From Serratia plymuthica (GTDB taxonomy: Bacteria > Pseudomonadota > Gammaproteobacteria > Enterobacterales > Enterobacteriaceae), in assembly GCF_018336935.1 (NCBI RefSeq), contig NZ_CP068771.1, positions 434,001-498,000 of the forward strand: a DNA stretch of 64,000 nt, given 5' to 3'. Of the stretch, positions 29,663 to 42,343 are shown in pieces. The translations under genes and the position numbers were made by a program. The notes under the pieces are model-generated. The model had not been told where the DNA came from. It worked only from the letters and a program-made list of their open reading frames with translations, and ran no database searches. Position 1 is the first letter of the stretch. The number at the start of each line of letters is the position of its first letter.

Positions 29663-30172
29663 ATGAGTAAACCAATCTGTTCGACCGGCCTGCGTTGGCT
29701 ATGGGTGATGGTAGTGGTGCTGGTGCTGGATTTTGCCAGCAAGCAGTGGATCCTCGGTAACTTCGTGCTGGGCCAGTCCCAGCCGTTGATCCCGTCGTTC
29801 AATCTGTTCTATGCGCGCAACTACGGCGCCGCATTCAGCTTCCTCGCCGATCACGGCGGCTGGCAGCGCTGGTTCTTCGCCGGCATCGCTGTCGCCATCG
29901 TGGCGGTGCTGCTGGTGATGATGTACCGCAGCCAGGCGCAGCAGAAGCTGAACAACATCGCCTATGCTTTTATCATCGGCGGTGCGCTCGGCAACCTGTT
30001 CGATCGTCTTTGGCACGGTTTCGTGGTCGATTTTATCGATTTCTATGTGGGCAACTGGCATTACCCGACCTTCAACCTGGCGGATAGCTTTATCTGCGTG
30101 GGGGCGGCGATGATTGTGCTGGAAGGTTTCCTGTCGCCGGCGAGCAAAGGCGCAAAGAGTAAAGGTGAGTAA
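29663..30172 (+). CDS. lspA: Lipoprotein signal peptidase
   Basis: Inner-membrane aspartyl peptidase (signal peptidase II) that cleaves prolipoproteins before the lipid-modified Cys. It has 169 residues with four transmembrane segments. The catalytic Asp residues are in [11 protein letters not shown] and FNLADSFI, and NYGAAFSF is the conserved box near residue 53. It begins 13 nt after ileS and 1 nt separates it from fkpB, as in the usual operon. Confidence 0.98.
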   Translation: MSKPICSTGLRWLWVMVVVLVLDFASKQWILGNFVLGQSQPLIPSFNLFYARNYGAAFSFLADHGGWQRWFFAGIAVAIVAVLLVMMYRSQAQQKLNNIAYAFIIGGALGNLFDRLWHGFVVDFIDFYVGNWHYPTFNLADSFICVGAAMIVLEGFLSPASKGAKSKGE

Positions 30173-30173
30173 T

Positions 30174-30644
30174 ATGACGGCTCAGGTTAACGGTGACAGC
30201 GCCGTATTGGTTCATTTCACGCTGAAACTGGAAGACGGCTCAACGGCAGAGTCGACCCGCGGTAACGGCAAACCGGCGTTGTTCCGCCTGGGTGACGGCA
30301 GCCTGTCGGCTCCGTTGGAAGAGCAACTGCTCGGCCTGCGTGCGGGCGACAAATGCGCCTTTACCCTGCAGCCGGAAGCGGCGTTCGGCGCAGAGAATCC
30401 GGATCTGGTCCAGTTTTTCTCACGCCGTGATTTCGCGGAAACCGGGGTGCCGGACGTGGGCACCATCATGCTGTTTACCGCCATCGACGGCAGCGAAATG
30501 CCGGGTGTGGTGCGTGAAGTAGCGGAAGATTCGATTACCGTTGATTTCAACCATCCGTTGGCGGGCCATCCGGTGAGCTTCGATATCGAAGTGCTGGAGA
30601 TTGACCCGCAGCAGGAGGAGACGCATGCAAATATTGCTGGCTAA
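30174..30644 (+). CDS. fkpB: FKBP-type peptidyl-prolyl isomerase FkpB (SlpA-like)
   Basis: Cytosolic FKBP with an inserted-in-flap chaperone domain. It has 156 residues. It begins [19 protein letters not shown], with the FKBP core [18 protein letters not shown] and the [17 protein letters not shown] ending. The frame is open back into lspA; the ATG at 30174, one base after the lspA stop, matches the family. The 3' end overlaps ispH by 20 nt. Confidence 0.96.
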   Translation: MTAQVNGDSAVLVHFTLKLEDGSTAESTRGNGKPALFRLGDGSLSAPLEEQLLGLRAGDKCAFTLQPEAAFGAENPDLVQFFSRRDFAETGVPDVGTIMLFTAIDGSEMPGVVREVAEDSITVDFNHPLAGHPVSFDIEVLEIDPQQEETHANIAG

Positions 30645-31578
30645 CCCACGCGGCTTTTGCGCCGGGGTTGATCGTGCGATCAGTATCGTTGAGCGCGCGC
30701 TGGAGATTTACGGCGCGCCTATCTACGTGCGTCACGAAGTGGTGCATAACCGCTACGTGGTAGACAGCCTGCGCGAGCGTGGGGCGGTGTTCATCGAAGA
30801 GATTGCCGAAGTGCCGGACGGGTCGATTCTGATCTTCTCGGCGCACGGGGTTTCCCAGGCGGTGCGGGCAGAAGCCAAAGCCCGTGATCTGACCATGCTG
30901 TTTGACGCTACCTGCCCGCTGGTGACCAAGGTGCATATGGAGGTGGCGCGAGCCAGCCGCCGGGGTACCGAGGCGATCCTGATTGGCCATGCCGGCCATC
31001 CGGAAGTGGAAGGCACCATGGGCCAGTACAGCAACCCGAAAGGCGGCATGTATTTGGTGGAGTCGCCGGAAGACGTGTGGAAGCTGCAGGTGAAGGACGA
31101 AAAGAACCTGTGCTTTATGACGCAGACCACGCTGTCGGTGGATGACACCTCAGAAGTGATCGATGCCCTGCGCCAGCGTTTTCCGAGCATTATCGGGCCG
31201 CGCAAGGACGACATCTGCTACGCCACGACTAACCGTCAGGAAGCGGTGCGCAACCTGGCCGGCGATGCGGACGTAGTGCTGGTGGTCGGGTCGAAGAACT
31301 CTTCCAACTCCAATCGTCTGGCCGAGCTGGCTCAGCGCGTCGGCAAGCCGGCGTACCTGATCGACTCCGCGGCGGATATTCAGGAAGCCTGGTTGAAAAA
31401 CGCCAGTAACATCGGCGTGACCGCCGGGGCTTCGGCGCCGGATGTGCTGGTTCAGGACGTCATCAGCCGCCTGCGAGCGATGGGCGGGGTGGATGTGCAT
31501 GAAGTCAGTGGCCGTGAAGAGAATATCGTATTTGAAGTGCCCAAAGAGCTGCGTGTCGATATCAGACAGGTCGAGTAA
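30625..31578 (+). CDS. ispH: 4-hydroxy-3-methylbut-2-enyl diphosphate reductase
   Basis: [4Fe-4S] enzyme of the last MEP-pathway step, making IPP and DMAPP. It has 317 residues. The three cluster Cys are in GFCAGVDR (Cys12), DATCPLV (about 96) and [11 protein letters not shown] (about 197); the catalytic Glu region follows. AGGAGGAG lies just before the ATG at 30625. The gene ends the ileS-lspA-fkpB-ispH run. In E. coli rihC comes next; here the isonitrile cluster does. Confidence 0.98.
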   Translation: MQILLANPRGFCAGVDRAISIVERALEIYGAPIYVRHEVVHNRYVVDSLRERGAVFIEEIAEVPDGSILIFSAHGVSQAVRAEAKARDLTMLFDATCPLVTKVHMEVARASRRGTEAILIGHAGHPEVEGTMGQYSNPKGGMYLVESPEDVWKLQVKDEKNLCFMTQTTLSVDDTSEVIDALRQRFPSIIGPRKDDICYATTNRQEAVRNLAGDADVVLVVGSKNSSNSNRLAELAQRVGKPAYLIDSAADIQEAWLKNASNIGVTAGASAPDVLVQDVISRLRAMGGVDVHEVSGREENIVFEVPKELRVDIRQVE

Positions 31579-31601
31579 GCCTTTTGGCAAAAGTGTTACC
31601 G

Positions 31602-31626
31602 CGGGGAGCTATCAGCTCCCCGTTTT
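31602..31626 (+). terminator. Terminator of the ileS-ispH operon
   Basis: CGGGGAGCT (31602-31610) pairs perfectly with AGCTCCCCG (31614-31622), followed by TTTT. It lies 23 nt after the ispH stop. Confidence 0.9.
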
Positions 31627-31885
31627 GCATTTTGGGGATAAGCTGCGGGGAAATGGCAGAATTGAGAAATAGAGAGGGGTTGATTCAAATTTTCTGTTAC
31701 TTAAAGCCCCGTTCGTTCTGACTATTTGAATTGATTTTGGATAAACGCTTATATTGGCGAAAGTAAAGTTATTAAGGATAATATTATTAGGCTGCAATCT
31801 AAAAATAACGCGCTGGTGCTGGTCAGCAATCGGCTGAAAAGTTAATAAACTAAATTAATTAGCGTTACAGACACTTCTTATTTAA
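31627..31885. other. A+T-rich region between ispH and the lysR gene
   Basis: About 260 bp of A+T-rich sequence with no gene or known repeat. It marks the left edge of the accessory block. A short weak hairpin overlaps the lysR 3' end (31866-31886). I see no direct repeat or attachment site. Confidence 0.5.
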
Positions 31886-32809
31886 TTAAGTGCGTAACTG
31901 ATTTTCTGAATTTTGTTCTTTTTCTTTTAAATGGATTTTCATATGCTCCAGTAAACGGCGAACCTTTAATGGTTGGCTGTCCCGGCGCGGCATAATCGCA
32001 TAGCAATTAATCTCCGGCAACCGCCATGCAGGCAACACTTCCACCAAATCACCGCTGCGCAATTCACGTTCAACATTGACAAAGAAATTACGGATAATCC
32101 CCTTGCCGGCCAGCGCCAATTCTTTCATCGCCATGCCGTTATTGGTAAATAAGCGCCCGGTCATGCGTAGCCGGTGTTCATCGCCATTCGCGTGGACCAG
32201 CCTGACAAATTGCGGGTTCCCCAAAGGGGTGAAGGTGACCCATTGATGGCGGGTGAGCGCCTGTGGCGTCTCCGGCGCGCCGTGCTCGGCAAGGTAGGCT
32301 GGAGAGGCGCACAACACTTCGCGAAAGCGCGCCAGGCGGGTGGAGACGTAGCTGGAATCGGCCAGCACGCCGCCACGGATCGCCAAATCTATCCGCTGTC
32401 CTATCAGGTCGATTTTTTCGTCATGGATTTCCAGCCGCAGAGTGATGCGCGGGTGTTCATCCAGGAAACTTTGCAACGCCGGTACCAGATAATGGGTGGC
32501 GAACTCCGTGGAGGTGGCGACGCGCAGTTCACCGGCCAGTTCGCCGCGCAGCGCGGCAATACGCTGTTGGCCCCGCTCGGCGGCATGGATCATCAACACG
32601 CAATCCTCATAAAAACATTGGCCGGCTTCGGTCAGGCTCAGTGAGCGGGTAGATCGCAGAAGCAATTGAATGCCCAGTTCGTTTTCCAGCTGGCGGATAT
32701 GCTGGCTGACGGCTGAGGTGGTAATGCCTAATTCTTTGGCTGCCATGCTGAACGCGCCGCAATCGACAACTTTAGAAAAAATAGCCATGCGTTTTAGAAT
32801 ATTACTCAT
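31886..32809 (-). CDS. LysR-family regulator divergent from the isonitrile genes
   Basis: A 307-residue LysR-type transcription factor. The winged HTH covers about residues 1-60 (AIFSKVVDCGAFSMAAKELG, TTSAVSQHIRQLENELG). The substrate-binding domain contains ELRVATSTEF and GQRIDLAIRGG, the CrgA/AaeR-like pattern. It is transcribed away from the isonitrile synthase gene with 190 bp between. The divergent arrangement is typical of a pathway-specific LysR regulator. There is no good Shine-Dalgarno; a perfect 15-bp palindrome starts 6 nt upstream of the start codon, which suggests autoregulation. The co-inducer is unknown. Confidence 0.9.
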   Translation of the reverse strand: MSNILKRMAIFSKVVDCGAFSMAAKELGITTSAVSQHIRQLENELGIQLLLRSTRSLSLTEAGQCFYEDCVLMIHAAERGQQRIAALRGELAGELRVATSTEFATHYLVPALQSFLDEHPRITLRLEIHDEKIDLIGQRIDLAIRGGVLADSSYVSTRLARFREVLCASPAYLAEHGAPETPQALTRHQWVTFTPLGNPQFVRLVHANGDEHRLRMTGRLFTNNGMAMKELALAGKGIIRNFFVNVERELRSGDLVEVLPAWRLPEINCYAIMPRRDSQPLKVRRLLEHMKIHLKEKEQNSENQLRT

Positions 32810-32815
32810 AGTTTG

Positions 32816-32830
32816 TTAAGTTCAACTTAA
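32816..32830. promoter_or_regulatory. Perfect palindrome at the lysR start, probable operator
   Basis: TTAAGTT (32816-32822), a central C, then AACTTAA (32824-32830). It lies immediately upstream of the lysR start codon and 170 bp from isnA. Perfect dyad symmetry beside a LysR gene suggests its binding site; this is inference. Confidence 0.6.
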
Positions 32831-32908
32831 CCAAGATTGCAAATTATAAGGGCTAATAATATAGCATTATCTCTTCTATATTTCCTGAAGTCGATAAACG
32901 CCACGGTG

Positions 32909-32948
32909 AGACTTATTGCCTGTTCGTCATTCCTTTTTTGATAAGTCT
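32909..32948. promoter_or_regulatory. Inverted and direct repeats upstream of isnA
   Basis: AGACTTAT (32909-32916) and ATAAGTCT (32941-32948) form an 8-bp inverted repeat 24 nt apart. CTTATTGC also recurs directly at 32912 and 32947. The block ends about 50 nt before the isnA start and could be a second regulator site or a leader structure. Confidence 0.45.
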
Positions 32949-32999
32949 TATTGCGTTTGCGAATAAATCTCTTACGCCACATCTGAACAGGAGTTAATT

Positions 33000-33965
33000 G
33001 TGGATAATGCCCATATTGAAACCGTGTCATTAAAAATCCTGCATGAGCTATTACAATATCGGCGTCGCTTTCCCGGCCTTGAAGCGTCAAATACTGAGGA
33101 GGAGCGGGTCGTTTCTCAGGTGCAATTGCCGCGTATTCGGGCATTCATTGCAAACAATCAGCGTCTCGAATTTGTGCTGCCGGCCTTCCCGACAAAATCG
33201 CCCAATACCAATAAAGTGATAGGGGCGGTTCCCGATATGGCGGAACGCCTATCGCTGATATTCCTTAATTCTCTGTGTCAGCGCATCCAGCTTTATTATC
33301 CGCCGGGAGCGCATATCGTGATCTGCTCCGATGGTCATGTGTTCGGCGATTTGATCCGCGTCAGCGACGATGCCATCAACCATTATCAGCGCGAAATTGA
33401 AAACCTGCTGCACGAGGTGGGGGCGACGCACCTGAGCGTGTTCAACCTGGGTGACGTCGAAGGGCTGGCGGAACATACCGACGATTATGACCTGCTGCGT
33501 CAACTGCTGGTCGACGGCTACGCCGAACCGGAGGAGGCAATCAAACGGCAACTGATGCAGGACGAGCAGGGGCTGCAGCTGTATCGCGCCATTACCCGTT
33601 TTCTGTATGAAGACAGCCAGTTGCCGGGTTACAGCGGCTCCAACGCGGCATTGCAGAAAGACGCCAAACAGCGCGCCTGCGGCGTGATACAGCGCAGTTG
33701 GGCCTGGGGCAATCTGCTGGCCCGACATTTCCCGGCGGCGATACGCCTGTCGATCCACCCGCAACCCGCCGACAGCCTGAAAATGGGCATCCATATGATG
33801 CCGACCAAAGACGACTGGCTGACGCCGTGGCACGGTGTGGCGGTAAACGTCAACGGCCAGTTCGTGCTGATGAAGCGCAAAGACGCGCAGCGACTGGCGG
33901 GTGAGCTGGTGGCGATCCGCGGCACGCCAAGCCATTACCTGATCGAACAGCCTCAGGTGGCGTAA
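33000..33965 (+). CDS. isnA: Isocyanide (isonitrile) synthase, PvcA/IsnA/DIT1 family
   Basis: Predicted to convert the amino group of L-tyrosine (or L-tryptophan) to an isonitrile using a carbon from ribulose-5-phosphate. It has 321 residues, the usual size. Family blocks are LPAFPTKSPN (60-69), ICSDGHVFGDLIRVSDD (108-124), RLSIHPQP (249-256) and TPWHGVAV (275-282). The start is GTG with AGGAG 6 nt upstream. It is followed by an oxygenase and a glycosyltransferase gene, the rhabduscin-type order. Tyrosine versus tryptophan cannot be told from sequence alone. Confidence 0.92.
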   Translation: MDNAHIETVSLKILHELLQYRRRFPGLEASNTEEERVVSQVQLPRIRAFIANNQRLEFVLPAFPTKSPNTNKVIGAVPDMAERLSLIFLNSLCQRIQLYYPPGAHIVICSDGHVFGDLIRVSDDAINHYQREIENLLHEVGATHLSVFNLGDVEGLAEHTDDYDLLRQLLVDGYAEPEEAIKRQLMQDEQGLQLYRAITRFLYEDSQLPGYSGSNAALQKDAKQRACGVIQRSWAWGNLLARHFPAAIRLSIHPQPADSLKMGIHMMPTKDDWLTPWHGVAVNVNGQFVLMKRKDAQRLAGELVAIRGTPSHYLIEQPQVA

Positions 33966-33976
33966 CGCGCCACGTT

Positions 33977-34005
33977 ACGCCCGCAACCTTGGCGGGCGTG
34001 TTTTA
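33977..34005 (+). terminator. Terminator-like hairpin between isnA and isnB
   Basis: ACGCCCGC (33977-33984) and GCGGGCGT (33992-33999) form an 8-bp GC-rich stem with a 7-nt loop, followed by GTTTTAA. The T-run is short. It may be a partial terminator that lowers expression of isnB and the glycosyltransferase relative to isnA, or a 3'-end stabiliser. Confidence 0.65.
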
Positions 34006-34055
34006 ACGGCATGGTTGCCGTGTGAGCAGCAAATTCGCTTCAAGGAGAGTCACCG

Positions 34056-34919
34056 ATGGACAATCAACAACTGAATTGCCGCATTGAACTGAATACCCCG
34101 TTTGGCGCAGTGCTGACCCCGCAACATCCCGGGCAGCAGATCGCCTCTCTGCCGGTAGCGGCGCTGCGGGCGCTGGCGCAAAGACACCATCTGCTGGTGC
34201 TGCGCGGTTTCGATTCCGGCTTTACCGATCCTCAGGTGTTGACCCGCTATGCCGGCGGTTGGGGAGAGATCATGATGTGGCCGTTCGGCGCCGTGCTGGA
34301 CGTGAAGGAGCACCCGGACGCCAAAGATCACATTTTCGACAGCAGCTATGTCCCCTTGCACTGGGATGGCATGTACAAGCCGACCATTCCGGAGTTTCAG
34401 TTATTCCACTGCGTGGCGGCGCCGTCGCAGGATGAAGGCGGCCGCACCACCTTTGTGGATACCACGCGGCTGCTGGCCAATGCCGATGAGTCGCTGCTGG
34501 CGCAGTGGCTGAAGGTGTCTATTTCTTATCGGATCAAGCAAGTGGTTCACTATGGCGGCGAGGTCTGTTCGCCGCTGGTGGTGACGCATCCGAGCGGCAG
34601 CGGGTTGATCATGCGTTACAACGAACCGCCGACGGAGGGCAAGAAGTTCCTTAACCAGCATGCGCTTGAATACCATGGCGTGCCGCAGGAAGAGCAGGAG
34701 GCTTTTCATCAGACTCTGCAACAGCATCTCTACGATCCCCGTCATTATTACGCCCACCGGTGGCAGCGGGGCGATGTGGTGGTAGCGGATAACTTCTCGC
34801 TGCTGCACGGACGGGAAGGTTTCACCGCCCGCTCCGCCCGTCATCTGCAGCGCGTGCATATTCAGAGCAACCCGGTGTGCGCCAACCTGGCGCTGAAGCC
34901 GGCCAACGCGGAGGCGTAA
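34056..34919 (+). CDS. isnB: Fe(II)/2-oxoglutarate-dependent oxygenase, PvcB/IsnB (TauD family)
   Basis: Predicted to act on the isonitrile amino acid made by the preceding gene, by oxidative decarboxylation or desaturation to a vinyl isonitrile. It has 287 residues. The iron facial triad is visible: His102 and Asp104 in LHWDG, and His251 in LLHGREGF. Arg262, 11 residues after His251 as in TauD, is the likely 2-oxoglutarate ligand. It starts with ATG after AAGGAGAG. The 9-nt gap to the next gene indicates co-transcription. Confidence 0.9.
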   Translation: MDNQQLNCRIELNTPFGAVLTPQHPGQQIASLPVAALRALAQRHHLLVLRGFDSGFTDPQVLTRYAGGWGEIMMWPFGAVLDVKEHPDAKDHIFDSSYVPLHWDGMYKPTIPEFQLFHCVAAPSQDEGGRTTFVDTTRLLANADESLLAQWLKVSISYRIKQVVHYGGEVCSPLVVTHPSGSGLIMRYNEPPTEGKKFLNQHALEYHGVPQEEQEAFHQTLQQHLYDPRHYYAHRWQRGDVVVADNFSLLHGREGFTARSARHLQRVHIQSNPVCANLALKPANAEA

Positions 34920-34928
34920 CGGGACATT

Positions 34929-36203
34929 ATGGCAAGAATACTGATGGCGGCGGTCGCCACCCCGGGGCACGTTTACCCGATGTTGGCTATCGCCCGGCAC
35001 TTGATTGCCCAGGGCCACCGGGTGCGAGTGATGACCGGTGCGCTGTTCCGCGAACGCGCCGAAGCGGTGGGCGCGCAGTTTGTGCCTTTCGATGCGCAGG
35101 TGGATTTCGATTATCGTTACCTGGAGCAGCATTTTCCCGAACGCGCCGCGCTGCCGCCGGGCAATGCGCAGATGGCGCTGGCGCTGAAAGATTTCTTCGC
35201 CGCGCCGATCCCGTTGCTGGACCGGCAACTCAGGGCGGCGATAGCCGCCGAGGCGACCGATCTGCTGATGGTGGAAAACTGCTTTTACGGGGTATTGCCG
35301 CTGTTGCAGGCAAGCGACCGCCTGCCGGTGATCGGCATTGGCGTGACGCCGTTGTCGTATTCTTCACGCGACTCCATCTTCTACGGGCCGCGCATTCCCC
35401 CGGCGCTGTTGCCGCGCGAACTGCAACGCGAACAACTGGTGGACGAAGCCACTCGCGCGTTGATCGATGAGGTACAACAGCGTTTCAATTCCGCGATGGT
35501 GCAATCCGGCGGCAGGGCGCTGCAACAGCCGTTCACGGATGCGTTGATAGGCGGCTGCAATCGCTTTTTGCAACTGGCTACCCCGGCGCTGGAGTATCCG
35601 CGTGAGGATCTGCCGGCAAGTGTGCGATTTATCGGCCCGTTGCGCGGTGCGGTGGCGGCACAGCAAGGCGGGGACGAGTGGGATGAAACGGATCCTCGCC
35701 CGTTGGTTATCGTGACGCAGGGTACGCTGGCGAATGTCGATCTGCGCCAGTTGATTGTTCCGACGCTAAAAGCGCTGGCCGGGTTACCGGTGCGGGTGCT
35801 GGCGACCAGCGGCGGCCGCCCGGTTGACGGCGTGCTGGCGCAACTGCCGGACAACGCCAGAGTACGGCAGTTTATCTCTTTCGAGCACTGGCTGCCGCAG
35901 GCGGCGTTGTTGGTCACCAATGGCGGTTATGGCTCGATCAACTACGCGCTGGATCATGGCGTGCCCCTGATTGTCGCCGGTACCGGCGAAGATAAGCTCG
36001 AGGCGGCCTCTCGGGTGGTGGCTGCGGGCTGCGGGATTAACCTGCACACCAGCGAGCCGGATGAGGCGCAATTGCGGCAGGCCGTGCAGCAGCTCCTGTC
36101 GCAGCCGGTTTATCGGCAGCGTGCGGCGTTGGTACAGGCCGACTATGCCTGCCATGATGCATTGGCGGCGATTGCCGAAGAGGTGGCAGCCTTAACCGCC
36201 TGA
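34929..36203 (+). CDS. GT-B glycosyltransferase (GT1/UGT/MGT-like) of the isonitrile cluster
   Basis: A 424-residue cytosolic glycosyltransferase likely to glycosylate the phenol of the vinyl isonitrile. The N-terminal acceptor domain begins RILMAAVATPGHVYPMLAIA. The C-terminal nucleotide-sugar domain has TNGGYGSINYALDHGVPLI (about 330-348) and GEDKLEAASRV, as in macrolide/UGT-type enzymes; the usual His of HGGxG is Asn here. No sugar-nucleotide synthesis genes are nearby, so the donor (for example dTDP-rhamnose) must come from elsewhere. The last gene of the operon, before a strong terminator. Confidence 0.88.
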   Translation: MARILMAAVATPGHVYPMLAIARHLIAQGHRVRVMTGALFRERAEAVGAQFVPFDAQVDFDYRYLEQHFPERAALPPGNAQMALALKDFFAAPIPLLDRQLRAAIAAEATDLLMVENCFYGVLPLLQASDRLPVIGIGVTPLSYSSRDSIFYGPRIPPALLPRELQREQLVDEATRALIDEVQQRFNSAMVQSGGRALQQPFTDALIGGCNRFLQLATPALEYPREDLPASVRFIGPLRGAVAAQQGGDEWDETDPRPLVIVTQGTLANVDLRQLIVPTLKALAGLPVRVLATSGGRPVDGVLAQLPDNARVRQFISFEHWLPQAALLVTNGGYGSINYALDHGVPLIVAGTGEDKLEAASRVVAAGCGINLHTSEPDEAQLRQAVQQLLSQPVYRQRAALVQADYACHDALAAIAEEVAALTA

Positions 36204-36225
36204 AAGCCGTCATCGAGTTTCTCCG

Positions 36226-36249
36226 GGCGCCCTTTGCGGCGCCTTTTTT
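36226..36249 (+). terminator. Terminator of the isonitrile operon
   Basis: GGCGCC (36226-36231) pairs with GGCGCC (36238-36243) across a 6-nt loop, then a T-run. It lies 22 nt after the glycosyltransferase stop. Confidence 0.88.
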
Positions 36250-36420
36250 ATGCATATATCTCTCATCAAATTTGCATGATTATGTACAATTGAAAAACGG
36301 GTTTTATTTGACCGATTGTTAACCTATTGACAACATTACTGATGAAAAGCGGGGGATATCATAATTTTCTAATTATGAAATGAATCTTCTGGCGGTGATC
36401 CTGTGGGGCAGTTACCCTAA

Positions 36421-37287
<867 letters not shown>

Positions 37288-37341
37288 TCGATTTGAATAC
37301 CATCGTGATGTGGTTGTATTTATCATAAGGCTATGATTAAC

Positions 37342-37369
37342 GGACAATAATTTTATTGTCCTTTTTTTT
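37342..37369 (+). terminator. Terminator of dapB
   Basis: GGACAATAA (37342-37350) pairs perfectly with TTATTGTCC (37353-37361), followed by eight T. Confidence 0.92.
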
Positions 37370-37709
37370 AACATTGAAAATGAAGCATTGACCTATTTTT
37401 CTTTAATTAATTATTATTTTTTATAGTTTACTTGTGTTTTGTGGCGAGTAATTTCCCTGAAAGATACTTTTTAACCGATAACAGACCTTTGGAAAGGTGT
37501 TTTTTTGTCATTCTTCCTCGCAACCGTTTACCCACCCGAGTTTAGCTGTGTTTTTATGGCTGCTGACCCTATTAAACGTCGAGAAGTGCAAAAATAAGAG
37601 AAAAAATGGCGCTTTGGCTAGACAAGTGGAGCACTCATCATTAAAATGCGCCCAATTTGCCAAAAATTGGCCTTGATGGCGGTTTTTGCATTGATTTAGA
37701 TCGCGATAT

Positions 37710-37748
37710 CTGAATTAATATGCAGATATTGTGATTGATTATTCCTCG
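37710..37748 (+). promoter_or_regulatory. Tandem ARG boxes upstream of carA
   Basis: Two 18-bp ArgR-box-like sequences 3 bp apart: about 37710-37727 (with TGAATTAATATGCA) and 37731-37748 (with TGATTGATTATTC). The sequence is close to the operator at E. coli carAB P2. ArgR with arginine should repress here. Confidence 0.75.
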
Positions 37749-37757
37749 GAGGGTGTT

Positions 37758-38906
37758 TTGATTAAGTCAGCGCTATTGGTTCTGGAAGACGGAACCCAAT
37801 TCCACGGTCGGGCCATCGGGGCAGAGGGTACGGCAGTGGGGGAAGTGGTCTTCAATACGTCGATGACCGGCTATCAAGAAATCCTCACTGATCCTTCCTA
37901 CTCTCGCCAGATCGTTACTCTTACTTATCCTCATATCGGCAATGTCGGCACCAATGCTTCCGACGAAGAATCCTCCGCGGTACACGCCCAAGGCCTTGTC
38001 ATTCGTGATCTCCCTTTGATTGCCAGCAACTACCGCAGCGAAGAAGGCCTGTCAGAATACCTGAAGCGTCATAACATCGTGGCGATTGCCGATATCGATA
38101 CCCGCAAGCTGACCCGCCTGCTGCGCGAGAAAGGCGCACAGAACGGCTGCATCATCGCCGCCGATTCACCGGACGCCGCGCTGGCGCTGGCCAAGGCGCA
38201 GGGTTTCCCGGGTTTGAAAGGGATGGATCTGGCGAAAGAAGTGACCACCAAAGAAGCCTACAGCTGGCAGCAGGGTAGCTGGACGCTTGAAGGCGACCTG
38301 CCGGAAACCAAGCCGGCCTCCGAGCTGCCGTTCCACGTGGTGGCTTACGACTACGGCGCCAAGCGCAACATCTTGCGCATGTTGGTGGATCGCGGCTGCC
38401 GCCTGACGGTAGTGCCGGCGCAGACCCCGGCAGATGAAGTATTGAAGATGAATCCGGACGGCATTTTCCTGTCCAACGGCCCGGGCGACCCGGAGCCTTG
38501 CGATTACGCCATCACCGCCATCAAACAGTTCCTGGAAACCGACATTCCGGTGTTCGGCATCTGCCTCGGCCACCAGCTGCTGGCGCTGGCCAGCGGTGCG
38601 AAAACCGTGAAGATGAAGCTGGGTCACCACGGCGGTAACCATCCGGTGAAAGATCTGGATAACGACTGCGTGATGATCACCGCACAGAACCACGGTTTTG
38701 CGGTGGACGAAAATAACCTGCCGGCCGAACTGCGCGTCACGCACAAATCGCTGTTTGACCACACGGTGCAGGGCATTCACCGCACCGATAAAGCGGCGTT
38801 CAGCTTCCAGGGCCACCCGGAAGCCAGCCCGGGCCCGCACGACGCTGCGCCGCTGTTCGACCACTTTATCGAACTGATCGAGACTTACCGTTCTAACGCC
38901 AAATAA
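37758..38906 (+). CDS. carA: Carbamoyl-phosphate synthase small subunit
   Basis: Glutamine amidotransferase subunit that supplies ammonia to CarB for arginine and pyrimidine synthesis. It has 382 residues. Class I GATase motifs are present: nucleophile Cys in [15 protein letters not shown] (near residue 269), and the His/Glu pair in [11 protein letters not shown]. The start is TTG at 37758 after CGGAGGG, as in E. coli; the frame is open nine codons upstream without support. An unusual 156-bp gap separates it from carB. Confidence 0.98.
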   Translation: MIKSALLVLEDGTQFHGRAIGAEGTAVGEVVFNTSMTGYQEILTDPSYSRQIVTLTYPHIGNVGTNASDEESSAVHAQGLVIRDLPLIASNYRSEEGLSEYLKRHNIVAIADIDTRKLTRLLREKGAQNGCIIAADSPDAALALAKAQGFPGLKGMDLAKEVTTKEAYSWQQGSWTLEGDLPETKPASELPFHVVAYDYGAKRNILRMLVDRGCRLTVVPAQTPADEVLKMNPDGIFLSNGPGDPEPCDYAITAIKQFLETDIPVFGICLGHQLLALASGAKTVKMKLGHHGGNHPVKDLDNDCVMITAQNHGFAVDENNLPAELRVTHKSLFDHTVQGIHRTDKAAFSFQGHPEASPGPHDAAPLFDHFIELIETYRSNAK

Positions 38907-39062
38907 TCAAGAACATGTTTAGTCTCGTCGCGAGCGAAGGTCAGGCAAGGAAAAAATAGGCGAAAAAGCAGCGTTTACACTCAGTAAATGAGCATTTTGA
39001 GCCGGTTTTGACGAAGCATCACCGAGAGCAGCAGAGAGTAAACGGGTTCGAGGAGCGAAAAA
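38907..39062. repeat. Unexpected 156-bp spacer between carA and carB, probable intergenic repeat
   Basis: In E. coli these genes are under 20 bp apart. Here GTTTA near the left end (about 38919) and GTAAAC near the right end (about 39041-39046) are inverted, and an inner TTTAC..GTAAA hairpin lies at about 38971-38989. It is not ERIC-like. I see only this one copy in the window; classing it as a dispersed repeat is inference. Confidence 0.5.
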
Positions 39063-42287
<3,225 letters not shown>

Positions 42288-42310
42288 TTCAGTGATGCCG
42301 TAATGCCTGA

Positions 42311-42343
42311 GGGCGCTGCACATGCAGCGCCCTTATTTTTTTA
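42311..42343 (+). terminator. Terminator of carAB
   Basis: GGGCGCTGCA (42311-42320) pairs perfectly with TGCAGCGCCC (42323-42332), followed by TTATTTTTTT. Confidence 0.92.

Larger units (their letters stand above)
37288..37757. other. dapB-carA intergenic region
   Basis: About 470 bp, very A+T rich, without a gene. It holds the dapB terminator, a second terminator-like hairpin (ACCTTT 37485-37490 with AAAGGT 37493-37498, then T7), and the carAB control region with ARG boxes next to carA. The rest should include the pyrimidine-regulated upstream promoter, which I could not place exactly. Confidence 0.6.
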
